64,000 nt of DNA from an uncultured Clostridia bacterium (GTDB lineage: Bacteria > Bacillota > Clostridia > Christensenellales > CAAEEZ01), in the NCBI GenBank assembly GCA_934365195.1, contig CAKRNA010000004.1, positions 62,001 to 126,000 of the forward strand, read 5' to 3'. The position numbers and the translations under genes are program-made. Shown here one piece after another: positions 14,529 to 22,704 of the stretch; the stretch's first letter is position 1; the number at the start of each line of letters is the position of its first letter. The notes below the pieces were generated by a model, which saw only the letters and a program-made list of their open reading frames with translations, had not been told where the DNA came from and made no database searches.

Positions 14529-16577
14529 ATGAATTACACTAGCGAGATGATTAGAAACGTTGCATTGATTGGTCATAGTGGCGAGGGTAAGACTTCTCTT
14601 GCCGAGGCTATGCTGTACAATGCTAAAATGATTGACAGATTAGGCAAAATCGACGATGGTAACACCGTGATGGATTACGACCAAGAAGAGATAGACAGAA
14701 AATTATCCATTAACTTGGCGCTTGCCTCAGTTCCTTGGCTTAATACGAAAATAAATATTATAGACGTACCGGGATTTTTCGACTTTGAAGGCGAACTAAA
14801 ATCCGCATATTGCGCAATGGATGCGGTTGTCGTGGTTACTGCTGCTAGCGGACACGTTACGGTTGGCACGGAAAAAGTTATTGATAAGGCTATGAAGTAT
14901 AAAACCCCGGGTATTATATTTGTAAGTCAAATAAACAAAGAAAACGCCGACTATCAAAAGACGGTGGACGCACTTGTTGAAAAATATCCGCAAAAAATAG
15001 CGGTGGTTGAAATTCCTATTATTGAGAACAACAAAATGGTGGGCGCTATCCAAGTGCTTAAAAAGAATGCGGTTGACCTTGAGGGTAATGAAATTCCTAT
15101 CCCGGACAGCCTAAAAGAAGTGTTTGAAAAAACCTACGTAGAACTTTCCGAAATTGCTGCCGAAAGCACCGAGGAAATGATGGAGAAGTATTTTAGCGGC
15201 GAGCCTTTAACGAGAGACGAAATAATTGCCGGAATTAAAGATAGAGCAATGCACGACGGAATTTTGCTACTTATGGCTGGTTCTTCCACTGCTAACTGCG
15301 GAATTACTAACCTTATGAACAAGATTGTGGACTGCGTGCCAAATCCTACCGAGGCTATTCCTAGAAAGGACGTAGATGGTAACGAGATTTTGTGCGATAG
15401 TTCCGCTCCCGTTGTTGCCCAAGTATTCAAGAGCATTGCCGATCCGTTCGTTGGCAACTTGTCGTACGTAAGGGTAATGCGTGGCGAGTTAAGGCAAGGC
15501 ATGACCGTGCTTAACACGAGGACGGGCAAAACCGAAAAAATCAGCAACCTATACGTAATGAGGGGCAAAAAGCAAGAACCTGTTGAGGTGCTTACCGCAG
15601 GGGATATCGGCGCTATTGCAAAACTTCAAAATGCCGAAACCTCAGACACTTTGTGCGACGAGAACAACAAGGTGGAAATGCCAAAAATCAACTTCCCTGA
15701 GGCTAATATCTATATGGCTATAAAGGCTGTAAACCGTGGTGACGAGGAGAAGATTGCTCAGGGCTTGCAAAAACTAATAGAAGAGGATAGAACGCTGGTT
15801 CTTACCAAGAATACCGAAACTAAGGAAACTTTGTTAGGCGGTCTTGGAGAAACGCAACTAAATATAGCGGTTAAAAAACTTAAAAATAAGTACAAGGTAG
15901 ACGCAGTACTTCAAGACCCTAAGATTGCTTACAGAGAAACCATTAGAAAAGTGGTGGAGGTTAGGGGCAAACACAAAAAACAATCGGGCGGACACGGTCA
16001 ATACGGCGATTGTGTTATTAGGTTCGAGCCTTATCCTGACGGCGACTTTGAGTTCGGCGAGGAAGTAGTAGGCGGCGCAGTACCTAAGCAATATATCCCT
16101 GCCGTTGAAAAGGGCTTAAGAGAGTGCTTGGAAAAGGGCGTACTATCGGGCTCTCCGGTTGTAAACCTAAAAGCAGTACTTACCGACGGAAGTTATCACG
16201 ACGTAGATAGTTCGGAAATGGCGTTCAAAATAGCAGCGTCACTTGCGTTTAAGGAGGGTATGACTCAGGCTAGCCCCGTACTATTAGAGCCTTATATGAA
16301 AGCGCAAATCGTTGTGCCTGAGGAGTATATGGGCGATATCCTTGGCGATATGAACAAGCGTAGGGGCAGAGTCCTTGGGCTTGAAACCGAGGAGGGCTTG
16401 CAAATTATCAACGTGGAAGTACCGCATTCTGAAATGTTCAAGTACGCTACTGACCTAAGATCTATGACGCAAGGCAGAGGCACGTTTAGTATGGAATTTG
16501 TTCGCTACGAGGAAGTTCCGCCTATAAGCGCCGAAAAGATTATTGCCGAGGCTAAAAAGAATATGGAAGAAAACTAA
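14529..16577 (+). CDS. elongation factor G-like GTPase (paralog type)
   Basis: A 682-residue translational GTPase with the EF-G domain order. P-loop GHSGEGKT is at 15-22, the switch II motif is DVPGF at 79-83 (DTPGH in canonical EF-G), and the G4 region reads SQINKEN rather than NKxD. Domains II to V follow, including the KQSGGHGQYGD region of domain IV. The altered G motifs and the separate, monocistronic position away from rpsL/rpsG/tuf place it among EF-G paralogs rather than the main translocase. Its exact role, perhaps in ribosome recycling or rescue, cannot be told from sequence. AAGGGG precedes the ATG. Confidence 0.88.
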   Translation: MNYTSEMIRNVALIGHSGEGKTSLAEAMLYNAKMIDRLGKIDDGNTVMDYDQEEIDRKLSINLALASVPWLNTKINIIDVPGFFDFEGELKSAYCAMDAVVVVTAASGHVTVGTEKVIDKAMKYKTPGIIFVSQINKENADYQKTVDALVEKYPQKIAVVEIPIIENNKMVGAIQVLKKNAVDLEGNEIPIPDSLKEVFEKTYVELSEIAAESTEEMMEKYFSGEPLTRDEIIAGIKDRAMHDGILLLMAGSSTANCGITNLMNKIVDCVPNPTEAIPRKDVDGNEILCDSSAPVVAQVFKSIADPFVGNLSYVRVMRGELRQGMTVLNTRTGKTEKISNLYVMRGKKQEPVEVLTAGDIGAIAKLQNAETSDTLCDENNKVEMPKINFPEANIYMAIKAVNRGDEEKIAQGLQKLIEEDRTLVLTKNTETKETLLGGLGETQLNIAVKKLKNKYKVDAVLQDPKIAYRETIRKVVEVRGKHKKQSGGHGQYGDCVIRFEPYPDGDFEFGEEVVGGAVPKQYIPAVEKGLRECLEKGVLSGSPVVNLKAVLTDGSYHDVDSSEMAFKIAASLAFKEGMTQASPVLLEPYMKAQIVVPEEYMGDILGDMNKRRGRVLGLETEEGLQIINVEVPHSEMFKYATDLRSMTQGRGTFSMEFVRYEEVPPISAEKIIAEAKKNMEEN

Positions 16578-16594
16578 AAGTTTTTACATTAAGG

Positions 16595-16625
16595 AAAAAA
16601 GAGTCGTTTGATCGGCTCTTTTTTT
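16595..16625 (+). terminator. terminator of EF-G-like gene
   Basis: AAAAAAGAGTCG (16595-16606) pairs with CGGCTCTTTTTT, with one G-T pair, followed by T residues. Confidence 0.88.
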
Positions 16626-16734
16626 GTATTTATTTATGATATATATTATTGACTTTTCATATATTTTTTATTTTTGAAAAAACCTAATAAAACAGTTGCA
16701 AAAGCCCTACAAATATGTTAGTATATTTAAGCAA

Positions 16735-16821
16735 GCCGAAGTGGTGGAATTGGCAGACGCGCTGGACTCAAAATCCAGTGATGGCGACATCGTGCGGGTT
16801 CAAGTCCCGCCTTCGGCACCA
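16735..16821 (+). tRNA. tRNA-Leu (anticodon CAA)
   Basis: Acceptor stem GCCGAAG/CTTCGGC, discriminator A and an encoded CCA end. The anticodon arm is CTGGA-CTCAAAA-TCCAG, giving anticodon CAA (codon UUG). There is a long variable arm, and GGTTCAAGTCC forms the T arm. The total is 87 bases, as expected for a class II tRNA. Confidence 0.97.
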
Positions 16822-16833
16822 ATCACGAATAAC

Positions 16834-16870
16834 ACGAACCAGGATTGTAAGTCTTGGTTCGTTTTTATTT
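16834..16870 (+). terminator. terminator after tRNA-Leu
   Basis: ACGAACCA (16834-16841) pairs with TGGTTCGT (16855-16862), followed by a T-rich tail. Confidence 0.75.
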
Positions 16871-16938
16871 GTAATGATTATTGGGGAATTTTCACAGCTC
16901 TAAATAACATAAAGTCTTCGACTTCTCAAACAAAAGAG

Positions 16939-16967
16939 TTGACAAAACGAACAAATTATAGTATATG
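16939..16967 (+). promoter_or_regulatory. promoter of restriction-modification controller
   Basis: TTGACA (16939-16944), 17-base spacer, TATATG (16962-16967). It overlaps the palindrome listed next. Confidence 0.55.
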
Positions 16968-16977
16968 TAATTACATA
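16964..16977 (+). promoter_or_regulatory. candidate controller-protein operator
   Basis: TATGTAATTACATA is a perfect 14-base palindrome lying between the -10 and the AGGAGA ribosome binding site of the HTH gene. This is the position expected for autoregulation by a controller protein. Confidence 0.5.
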
Positions 16978-16986
16978 GGAGAAGAA

Positions 16987-17193
16987 ATGGCATTAAATTA
17001 TAATAAACTTTGGAAACTTTTAATAGATAAAGGTTTAACAAAAACTCAATTAAGAGAAAAAACTGGAATAAGTCAATCTACGCTTTCAAAATTAGTTAAA
17101 GGCGAAAATGTAAATACTGAAATTTTAGATAGAATTTGTTTATCATTAAATTGTGATATCTCTGATATTGTTGAAATAAAGGAGGGTATATAA
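16987..17193 (+). CDS. small XRE/Cro-type HTH regulator (controller-like)
   Basis: A 68-residue single-domain helix-turn-helix protein: TKTQLREKTGISQSTLSKLVKGE (split here: TKTQLREKTGIS then QSTLSKLVKGE) is a classic XRE helix pair, followed by helices like those of YozG/Cro. The start is the ATG at 16987 after AGGAGA; the open frame runs further upstream through the tRNA and is not real there. It lies two bases before the methyltransferase gene, so the two are co-transcribed. The place and size fit a controller of a restriction-modification system. It is AT-rich like its two neighbours. Confidence 0.8.
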   Translation: MALNYNKLWKLLIDKGLTKTQLREKTGISQSTLSKLVKGENVNTEILDRICLSLNCDISDIVEIKEGI

Positions 17194-17195
17194 TT

Positions 17196-18098
17196 ATGAT
17201 TAACGAATTAAAGTTAGATATAGTCTACAATGAAGATTGTTTACAAGGTTTAAGAAAAATTCCAAGTGAATCAATAGATTTGATTATTGCCGACCCACCT
17301 TACTTTAAAGTTGTTGGTGAAAGTTGGGATTATAAACATTCCACAATACAGGAATATATAAACTGGACTTCTCAATATTTATCTGAAATATATAGAGTAT
17401 TAAGAAAAGGTGGTTCTTTTTATTTGTTTGGATATTTTAGGATTCTTAGCAGGTTAATTTCTATTACTGAAGATATTGGTTTAGAATTAAGACAACAAAT
17501 AATTGTTGATAAGGGTATTAAAGCCATTGCTGGCAGAGCTACAAAAAATTATAAAATGTTTCCTAATACAACCGAAAGCATATTATTTTTTATTAAAGAT
17601 AGTAAGCCATACATAAAAAATCTTTTAAAACAAAGACAAAAAGACCTTGGATTAAAATCTAAAGAAATAAACGAAAAGCTTGGTGTTAAATCAAATGGTG
17701 GAGGTATGTGGAGTATTTATACAGGAGACAATATGTGTAAACAACTTCCAACAAAAGAATTATGGCTGAAACTTTGTGAAATATTGGACATTAAGAATGT
17801 TAATTATGAATCTTTTTGCCAAACTTGGAATCCTATTATGGGGTATCACGATGTTTGGACAGATTTTGATTTTTACGAAGAAAAAAGGTTTCACCCTACT
17901 CAAAAGCCAATAAAACTTATTGAAAGGCTCATATTGGCTAGTTCGAATGAGGGTGATATTGTTCTCGATCCATTTATGGGTGGTGGTAGCACTGCAGTTG
18001 CTTGCATAAAACAAAACAGACATTTTATTGGTTTTGAATTAGATACAAATTATTATAATGCTTGTCTAAATCGCATCAATGTATCTATTAAAAACTGA
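17196..18098 (+). CDS. type II DNA methyltransferase (N6-adenine/N4-cytosine, beta class)
   Basis: Transfers methyl groups from SAM to DNA. The 300-residue protein has the catalytic DPPY at 33-36 and the SAM-binding DPFMGGGST at 258-266. Catalytic motif before SAM motif is the beta-class order. DPPY favours adenine-N6. Between them lies an insert with an HTH-like LKSKEINEKLGV segment that probably helps recognise the target. GGAGGG precedes the ATG. It follows the HTH gene and overlaps the restriction gene tail to tail by 33 bases. The recognition site is not readable from sequence. Codon use is AT-rich compared with the flanks, suggesting transfer. Confidence 0.9.
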   Translation: MINELKLDIVYNEDCLQGLRKIPSESIDLIIADPPYFKVVGESWDYKHSTIQEYINWTSQYLSEIYRVLRKGGSFYLFGYFRILSRLISITEDIGLELRQQIIVDKGIKAIAGRATKNYKMFPNTTESILFFIKDSKPYIKNLLKQRQKDLGLKSKEINEKLGVKSNGGGMWSIYTGDNMCKQLPTKELWLKLCEILDIKNVNYESFCQTWNPIMGYHDVWTDFDFYEEKRFHPTQKPIKLIERLILASSNEGDIVLDPFMGGGSTAVACIKQNRHFIGFELDTNYYNACLNRINVSIKN

Positions 18099-19073
18099 TG
18101 GTATTGACTTATTTTGTGCTGCTAATTTAATTTTTGCTTGTTTAATAGGTTCTTTATAAAAAGCATTTGCAAACCTATGTATAAGTTCTAGGTTTGAGAT
18201 ATTTGTATCATTTGCTGTATTTTCTATATTAGAAAGAATGGTTTTTGTATCAGAAGATACCTCAATATTAAACTCATTACATAGGTTAGCTATTGTTTCT
18301 TGTGTTAAATTTTTACTTCTACTATACTGAATTAGATTATTAAAAGGCTCAACTAATGGATGTTCATTATCAAAATAAAGAGTATTAATTATTCCATCAA
18401 TAGTTATTTCAGACCTATAAATAATTTGAGGATTGCACAGATTAAATTTTAACATATGTGGCCACATATTAAATGGTGCATTTTTCTTGATATTATAAAA
18501 ATAATCTAACATACATAATGTAAATCCATTTTCTTTAGGGTTAACTCTATAAATGGTTACAACTATAGGACTTGCCAAATCTGAAATTTCTTTGAATTCA
18601 AATAAAACAAAATAATAATACTTAGGTTTATTTATATTCACCAAAATATCTTCGGATGCTTCTAATGCACTTGAGCTTGGATATTCCTCAGTAATAGAAA
18701 TAAGCCATTTAGAATCATCTTTTCTAGTTAATGTTTCGCCACCACAAAAAGAACATTTAGTTTCATAGGGAGAAACCGGCGAATTGCAATTTTTACAATT
18801 TCCCAGTTGGTCAACTCTTGAACAAGTTTTGATTTCAGCATATTCAGTATTAGAAATGACTAAATCTTTTCCTCTTGCTCCTGATTTTCCTCCTTTATAT
18901 CCAGTAACGGCAGATACCAAGTGTTGTCCTATATAACCCATTCTTGCTTGGGCTGTTTGGTCTGTTAAAGATGACCAATAATTAACTTTTTTTCTTAAAT
19001 CTATATATAAGTCATTTAAAAGTGCATTAACACAATTTAATGTTTTTAATTGATATCTTTCGTTTTGATTCAT
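18066..19073 (-). CDS. type II restriction endonuclease (possibly MamI-like)
   Basis: Partner of the adjacent methyltransferase. The 335-residue protein has a likely PD-(D/E)xK centre at Asp70 (RGKD) and Glu80-x-Lys82 (AEIKT). A zinc-ribbon follows directly, with Cys93/Cys96 and Cys107/Cys110 (CKNC, CSFC). The early part (SLTDQTAQARMGYIGQHL) and overall layout recall the MamI restriction endonuclease family, but this is from memory. A short HTH-like region near the C-terminus is possible. GGAGGA precedes the ATG. It is convergent with the methyltransferase and overlaps its end. AT-rich composition matches the rest of the island. Confidence 0.8.
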   Translation of the reverse strand: MNQNERYQLKTLNCVNALLNDLYIDLRKKVNYWSSLTDQTAQARMGYIGQHLVSAVTGYKGGKSGARGKDLVISNTEYAEIKTCSRVDQLGNCKNCNSPVSPYETKCSFCGGETLTRKDDSKWLISITEEYPSSSALEASEDILVNINKPKYYYFVLFEFKEISDLASPIVVTIYRVNPKENGFTLCMLDYFYNIKKNAPFNMWPHMLKFNLCNPQIIYRSEITIDGIINTLYFDNEHPLVEPFNNLIQYSRSKNLTQETIANLCNEFNIEVSSDTKTILSNIENTANDTNISNLELIHRFANAFYKEPIKQAKIKLAAQNKSIPSVFNRYIDAI

Positions 19074-19438
19074 ATTCTATTCTTCCTCCGTAGATATAAA
19101 TTCATTATATCATACTTTCTTCAAAGTTGCATCACATATATCAATAATTATCAAAAAAAAATAATTGGCATTTAAACGTGTGCCTATATGTATTTCTTAT
19201 AAAATCGACTTAACTGCCTATAAAATTGCGAAAAAAAATTACTTATTTTGTTATATAAAACTTAAGGGCTATAAAAATCATGAATCCTAATTCAATTTGA
19301 TAAATTATTTTTAATGATATTTTGCATAAATAAGCGAAAGAAACACGCAATGATAATAATGTATATATTTTATTAATTATATATTTTAAAATAAAGTAAA
19401 AAAATTATAAAATATTTATTATGAAGTAGCATTTTTAC
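19074..19438. other. AT-rich intergenic stretch upstream of pyr operon
   Basis: Between the restriction gene and the pyr promoter I see no gene. Near 19110 there is an extended -10 (TATGATATAAT on the minus strand) that may serve the restriction gene. No copy of the tRNA-Leu 3' end was found here, so no attachment site is evident. Confidence 0.55.
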
Positions 19439-19467
19439 TTTACAATTTTTTAATCTTGTGATATTCT
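19439..19467 (+). promoter_or_regulatory. pyr operon promoter
   Basis: TTTACA (19439-19444), 17-base spacer, TATTCT (19462-19467). The expected transcript start near 19474 leaves a 22-base leader before the short ORF. Confidence 0.6.
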
Positions 19468-19495
19468 AATAAAAATGTAAAAAACGGAGCGAAAT

Positions 19496-19585
19496 ATGGG
19501 TTACGTCGAAATTCGAAAAGTTAATATTTCTACTTGTTCTTACGGCGTATTATTCCCTATTAGTTTTGGTATATTTGTTATTTAA
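19496..19585 (+). CDS. putative pyr leader peptide
   Basis: A 29-codon ORF (ATG at 19496, TAA at 19583-19585) with GGAG nine bases upstream. Its last 13 codons (19547-19585) are very U-rich, 22 of 39 bases. The stop codon overlaps the first bases of the terminator stem at 19584. The peptide ends hydrophobic (FGIFVI) and resembles nothing I know. The arrangement mimics the enterobacterial pyrBI leader, where a ribosome following polymerase closely at low UTP masks the attenuator. Too short for standard gene finders. Its translation is inferred. Confidence 0.6.
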   Translation: MGYVEIRKVNISTCSYGVLFPISFGIFVI

Positions 19586-19612
19586 CAGTGGTTTTTGCCA
19601 CTGTTTTTTTTT
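19584..19612 (+). terminator. pyr attenuator terminator
   Basis: AACAGTGG (19584-19591) pairs with CCACTGTT (19598-19605) around TTTTTG and runs into nine T residues. It lies between the leader ORF and the pyrB ribosome binding site, so it must be read through for operon expression. Confidence 0.85.
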
Positions 19613-19623
19613 GCGGAGGACTT

Positions 19624-20541
19624 ATGATAGGAAAGGACTTACTAGGCCTAAAAGGATTGAGTAAAGAAACTATTAGTGAAATTTTGGCAGAAGGCAGCAA
19701 TATGAGAGATTTGCTAGACCAAGGCAAAAAGGATTTTACCACGCTTAAGGGCAAGAATATCACCACTTTATTTTACGAAAACAGCACGAGGACGATGACT
19801 TCGTTTTCGAATGCAGGCAAGTTTTTGGGGGCTACGGTGTCTAACCTTGCGGTTTCTTCGTCTAGTGTGAAAAAGGGCGAGAGCCTAAAAGATACGGGCG
19901 AAACCTTAGACGCACTTCAAACCGACCTTATCGTAATAAGGCACGCTACGTCGGGCGCACCTAAGTACCTTGCAGAGAACGTAAAAGCAAAGGTGGTAAA
20001 CGCTGGCGACGGAATGCACGAGCACCCAACCCAAGCGCTACTGGATATGCTTACTATGAAAAGGTATTTTGGAGGCATTGATGGGCTAACGGTTGCAATC
20101 GTCGGCGACGTAAAGCACAGCAGAGTGGCACGAAGCAACATATACGGCTTAACCACTATGGGCGCAAAGGTAAGGCTTTTTTCACCAAGCACCTTGCAAG
20201 CCACGGATATAGACAAAATGGGTAACGTAACCGTTCACACCGATTTAAGAGAGGCTATATGCGGCGTAGACGTAGTGATGGGCTTACGTATCCAACTAGA
20301 AAGGCAACAACAAGGCTTATTCCCAAGCCTATCGGAGTACTTTAAGTACTACGGCGTGAAGGAGAGCGACCTAAAATACGTAAAACAAAACGGAATAATA
20401 ATGCACCCGGGCCCTGTAAATAGGGACGTAGAACTTTCTAGCGGAGTGATTGACGGGGCAAACAGCCATATACTTGACCAAGTATCGAACGGACTTAGCG
20501 TGCGTATGGCAATACTTAAACTAATGTTAGGAGGAAGATAA
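19624..20541 (+). CDS. pyrB: aspartate carbamoyltransferase catalytic subunit
   Basis: Joins carbamoyl phosphate and aspartate, the committed step to UMP. The 305-residue protein has the carbamoyl-phosphate motif STRTMTSF (54-61; usually STRTR), HPTQ at 134-137 and HPGPVNRD near the C-terminus. The start is the ATG at 19624 after GGAGGA; the in-frame GTG at 19588 lies inside the terminator and is rejected. No pyrI regulatory subunit gene follows, as is usual in Firmicutes. First structural gene of the seven-gene pyr operon, one base before pyrC. Confidence 0.93.
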   Translation: MIGKDLLGLKGLSKETISEILAEGSNMRDLLDQGKKDFTTLKGKNITTLFYENSTRTMTSFSNAGKFLGATVSNLAVSSSSVKKGESLKDTGETLDALQTDLIVIRHATSGAPKYLAENVKAKVVNAGDGMHEHPTQALLDMLTMKRYFGGIDGLTVAIVGDVKHSRVARSNIYGLTTMGAKVRLFSPSTLQATDIDKMGNVTVHTDLREAICGVDVVMGLRIQLERQQQGLFPSLSEYFKYYGVKESDLKYVKQNGIIMHPGPVNRDVELSSGVIDGANSHILDQVSNGLSVRMAILKLMLGGR

Positions 20542-20542
20542 T

Positions 20543-21793
20543 ATGTTACTTAAAAATCTAACCCTAAACGACAAAATAACCGATATACTTATAAAGGACG
20601 GCAAGATTGCTAAAATAGGCAAAATAGATGATGACGGAATAGACTGCAAAGGTTTAACCTGCCTTCCTGCGTTCTGCGATATGCACGTGCACCTAAGAGA
20701 GCCCGGTCAAACCGCAAAAGAGGACATAGAGTCTGGCACGAAAGCAGCGGTAAGAGGCGGATATGCCGACGTATGCTGTATGCCAAACACCACGCCCGTT
20801 ATAGATAGCGAATTTATGGTGGAGTATGTAAAACTTAAAAGCGAAAAGGTGGCAAGTTGCAACGTTCACCCGATAGGCGCAATCACTGTGGGTAGTCGTG
20901 GCGAGTACCTTGCCGAGATTAGAAAAATGGCTGAAAAAGGTGCGGTTGCGTTTAGCGACGACGGAAGACCTGTTGAAAACGCAAACGTTATGAAACTTGC
21001 TCTTGAATACGCAAAGGATATCGACGCACTACTAATTAGCCATTGCGAAGACAAATCGTTAGCCAAAGACGGCGTTGCAAACGAAGGGTTTACTGCCTCT
21101 GAACTAGGGCTTAAAGGCATATCCTCGGCAAGCGAAGAGGTGATGGTGGCAAGGGAAATAATCCTAGCGGAAAACCTAAAAACAAAGGTACACATTGCGC
21201 ATATCTCAACCAAAGGCAGCGTTGGGCTAATAAGAGAGGCAAAAGCAAGAGGTGTGAAAGTGTCTTGTGAAACCTGCCCGCACTATTTCAGCGCAACGGA
21301 CAGCCTATTAGACGGCTACAATACGTTTGCAAAGGTGAACCCACCGCTAAGAAGCGAGGAAGACAGGCTTGCAATTATCGAGGGAATTAAGGACGGCACG
21401 ATAGACGTTATCGCAACCGACCACGCACCGCACAGCCTAAAAGATAAGGATTGCACCTTCGACGAGGCGGCTAACGGCATAAGTGGAATTGAAACTGCGT
21501 TCTCCTTAGCGTACACATACCTTGTAAAGAGCGGTGTAATCAGCCTTGAAAAACTTGTTAATCTTATGAGCGTAAAGCCAAGAGAACTTGTAAAACTTCC
21601 ATCAAACGAGGTTAAAGAGGGCAACGAGGCAAGCATCGTGCTGGTAGACTTAAACAAAACCTACAAAATAGACAAAAACACCTTCTTCTCAAAGGGCAAA
21701 AACACGCCGTTTGATAAATGGGAAGTAAGTGGTGAAGTGATAAAAACAATAGTAAACGGAAAATTAAAATATGACGACGGAGTGATAAAATGA
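20543..21793 (+). CDS. pyrC: dihydroorotase
   Basis: Cyclises carbamoyl aspartate to dihydroorotate. The 416-residue, class I type amidohydrolase has the metal motif DMHVHLREPG (46-55), CMPNT, HIAHIST, and ATDHAPHS near residue 300. It lies one base after pyrB and overlaps pyrF by four bases (ATGA), so the genes are translationally coupled. AGGAGG lies inside the end of pyrB. Confidence 0.95.
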   Translation: MLLKNLTLNDKITDILIKDGKIAKIGKIDDDGIDCKGLTCLPAFCDMHVHLREPGQTAKEDIESGTKAAVRGGYADVCCMPNTTPVIDSEFMVEYVKLKSEKVASCNVHPIGAITVGSRGEYLAEIRKMAEKGAVAFSDDGRPVENANVMKLALEYAKDIDALLISHCEDKSLAKDGVANEGFTASELGLKGISSASEEVMVAREIILAENLKTKVHIAHISTKGSVGLIREAKARGVKVSCETCPHYFSATDSLLDGYNTFAKVNPPLRSEEDRLAIIEGIKDGTIDVIATDHAPHSLKDKDCTFDEAANGISGIETAFSLAYTYLVKSGVISLEKLVNLMSVKPRELVKLPSNEVKEGNEASIVLVDLNKTYKIDKNTFFSKGKNTPFDKWEVSGEVIKTIVNGKLKYDDGVIK

Positions 21794-22692
21794 TTATTGA
21801 CAAATTGATTGACAAAATTATCGAAACTCAAAACCCAACAGCCGTTGGTTTGGACACCGCTATGGAATATTTGCCTAGCGAAATGCTTGAAAAATGCGAC
21901 AGCCAAGAAAGTATCGGCAATATGCTATTTGAATTTAACAAAAACGTTATCGATAGCGTAAAGGACGTTGTTCCTGCCGTAAAAGTTCAGGTTGCTTACT
22001 ACGAGCAATACGGTGTGGAGGGAATGCGTGCTTTTGAAAGAACGCTAAAATACGCAAAAGAAAGCGGACTAATTACCATTGCCGACGTAAAAAGAAACGA
22101 TATCGGTTCAACTGCGGGGGCTTATTCTAGGGCGTTTATCAGCGGAAACGAAATTTGCGGTAAAAGATACGTGCCTTTCGAGGCGGACTTCGTTACCGTG
22201 AACGGCTACCTTGGTAGCGACGGAATTATGCCGTTTGTGGAGGATTGCAAAAAGTACGACAAAGGCTTGTTCGTGCTAGTTAAAACCTCTAACCCTGCAA
22301 GCGGAGAACTTCAAGATAAAATAATGGAAAACGGCAAAACCTTGTACGAAAATATGGCGGACCTTGTGGACGTATGGGGCAAAGATTTAATAGGAAAATA
22401 CGGTTATTCGTCGATAGGTGCGGTAATAGGCGCAACCCATAAGGAGCAAGCCGAGGACGTAAGACAAAAGCACAAAAACATATTCTTCCTTATCCCCGGA
22501 TACGGCGCTCAAGGTGGAAAAGCCACCGACCTTGCAGTAAGTTTTGTAAACGGTCTTGGCGGAATTGTGAATAATTCAAGAGGAATACTTTGCGCTTACA
22601 AAAAGGACGAATACAAAGGTCAAACGTATTACGAAGCAGCAAGAAATGCAGTTATTAAAATGAAAGAAGACTTAAATAGTGCGTTAAAATAA
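21790..22692 (+). CDS. pyrF: orotidine 5'-phosphate decarboxylase (long type)
   Basis: Decarboxylates OMP to UMP. The catalytic DVKRNDIGST lies at 99-108 with Asp99, Lys101 and Asp104 in place. At 300 residues it belongs to the longer OMP decarboxylase group with inserts, rather than the 230-240-residue group. It overlaps pyrC by four bases and is followed closely by carB with its own GGAG. Confidence 0.93.
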   Translation: MIIDKLIDKIIETQNPTAVGLDTAMEYLPSEMLEKCDSQESIGNMLFEFNKNVIDSVKDVVPAVKVQVAYYEQYGVEGMRAFERTLKYAKESGLITIADVKRNDIGSTAGAYSRAFISGNEICGKRYVPFEADFVTVNGYLGSDGIMPFVEDCKKYDKGLFVLVKTSNPASGELQDKIMENGKTLYENMADLVDVWGKDLIGKYGYSSIGAVIGATHKEQAEDVRQKHKNIFFLIPGYGAQGGKATDLAVSFVNGLGGIVNNSRGILCAYKKDEYKGQTYYEAARNAVIKMKEDLNSALK

Positions 22693-22704
22693 AGGAGAAG
22701 AACT

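Noticed and set aside
16696..16986. N-terminal extension of the HTH gene through the tRNA
   Set aside because: The frame is open but crosses tRNA-Leu and its terminator. A good ribosome binding site and start exist at 16987.
16822..19495. Integrative element with attachment sites at tRNA-Leu
   Set aside because: No integrase, excisionase or duplicated tRNA 3' end was found within the stretch.
19588..19623. GTG start giving a 12-residue longer PyrB
   Set aside because: It lies inside the attenuator terminator and has no ribosome binding site; the ATG at 19624 has GGAGGA.
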